NCBI RefSeq assembly: GCF_049243985.1
Contig: NC_135374.1
Coordinates: 58,711,934-58,775,933, forward strand
DNA from: Paroedura picta
Taxonomy: Eukaryota; Chordata; Lepidosauria; Squamata; Gekkonidae
Direction: 5' to 3'
DNA: 64,000 nucleotides
In this document: piece after piece, positions 63,924 through 64,000 of the stretch
How positions within the stretch are numbered: position 1 is the stretch's first letter
Layout: every line of letters starts with the position of its first letter
Made by a program: the position numbers and the translations under genes
Notes under the pieces: model-generated
Seen by the model: the letters and a program-made list of their open reading frames with translations, nothing else
Told to the model about the DNA's origin: nothing
Database searches by the model: none

Positions 63924-64000
63924 AGGGTGCCCCCATCCAACCTCCATTGTTTCCATTGGTGAGAAAAAAAGGTATTCTGGAGGTTGGATGGGGGCACCCT
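63924..64000. repeat. Perfect 23-nt inverted repeat at the window edge
   Basis: 63,924-63,946 (AGGGTGCCCCCATCCAACCT, CCA) is the exact reverse complement of 63,978-64,000, with a 31-nt loop. It may be one end of a larger MITE that continues outside the window. Preceding sequence (about 63,850-63,920) fits a repeat with GAACCCCCACATTTC and GGGCCCCCAATTCTATAGGC blocks. Confidence 0.7.

Noticed and set aside
1-64000. CRISPR arrays, operons, bacterial-type genes
   Set aside because: No regularly spaced identical repeats with unique spacers and no prokaryotic coding pattern. The repeat content is vertebrate.

Overview
The window looks like non-coding (intronic or intergenic) nuclear DNA of a squamate reptile, most likely a lizard. 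The basis is its repeat mix: a full-length BovB/RTE LINE with two shorter relatives, several CR1 LINEs including one that carries both ORFs, L2 and L1 fragments, tRNA-derived CORE/MIR-like SINEs, a 5S rRNA-derived SINE, SPIN-like and other hAT elements, Harbinger-type elements with 3-bp target duplications, and Helitron-like elements. The species cannot be named from sequence alone. Every long open frame that I recognise belongs to a transposon. No host gene is confidently identified, but four short splice-bounded candidate exons are listed, all on the minus strand. Three of them join in a compatible reading phase.

Layout. 1-6 kb: an old CR1 endonuclease fragment, a MIR-like SINE, an inverted-terminal-repeat (TIR) repeat and a CpG-rich 334-bp Harbinger-like element. 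6.0-12.7 kb: the centrepiece, a complete minus-strand BovB flanked by a perfect 11-bp target duplication. A CR1 is inserted near its 3' end. That CR1 keeps an intact esterase-type ORF1 and a complete endonuclease but has lost most of its reverse transcriptase. 13.8-15.9 kb: nested MITEs, a CR1 3' end, and a SPIN-like hAT with a protein-coding-looking insert. 17-29 kb: mostly plain AT-rich sequence with three candidate micro-exons, Helitron copy A, and a hAT inserted into a CR1. 30-33 kb: BovB, Harbinger, L2 and SINE fragments. 35-37 kb: plus-strand CR1 reverse transcriptase. 37.9-46 kb: Helitron copy B, a decayed hAT transposase, a Harbinger element, a fold-back element and inverted Helitron copy C. 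47.9-50.6 kb: an L1 tail, a GA microsatellite, CCAAT-rich direct repeats, a tandem duplication, a CR1 end and a SINE. 51-57 kb: MITEs, a Helitron-like terminus, a SINE, a Harbinger element, a fold-back element and a 5S SINE. 58-64 kb: a third BovB, a Harbinger element, CR1, L2 and a SINE, ending in a hairpin cut by the window edge.

The genes do not form an operon or pathway. What they share is transposition biology. The BovB and CR1 frames encode the target-primed reverse transcription machinery. Several short SINEs have tails like those of LINEs present here and probably borrowed that machinery. The hAT, Harbinger and Helitron copies are non-autonomous passengers, apart from one decayed hAT transposase. 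The least ordinary observations are coding-like or exon-like inserts inside two hAT MITEs, the RT-less CR1, and the multi-copy Helitron family, present in both orientations.
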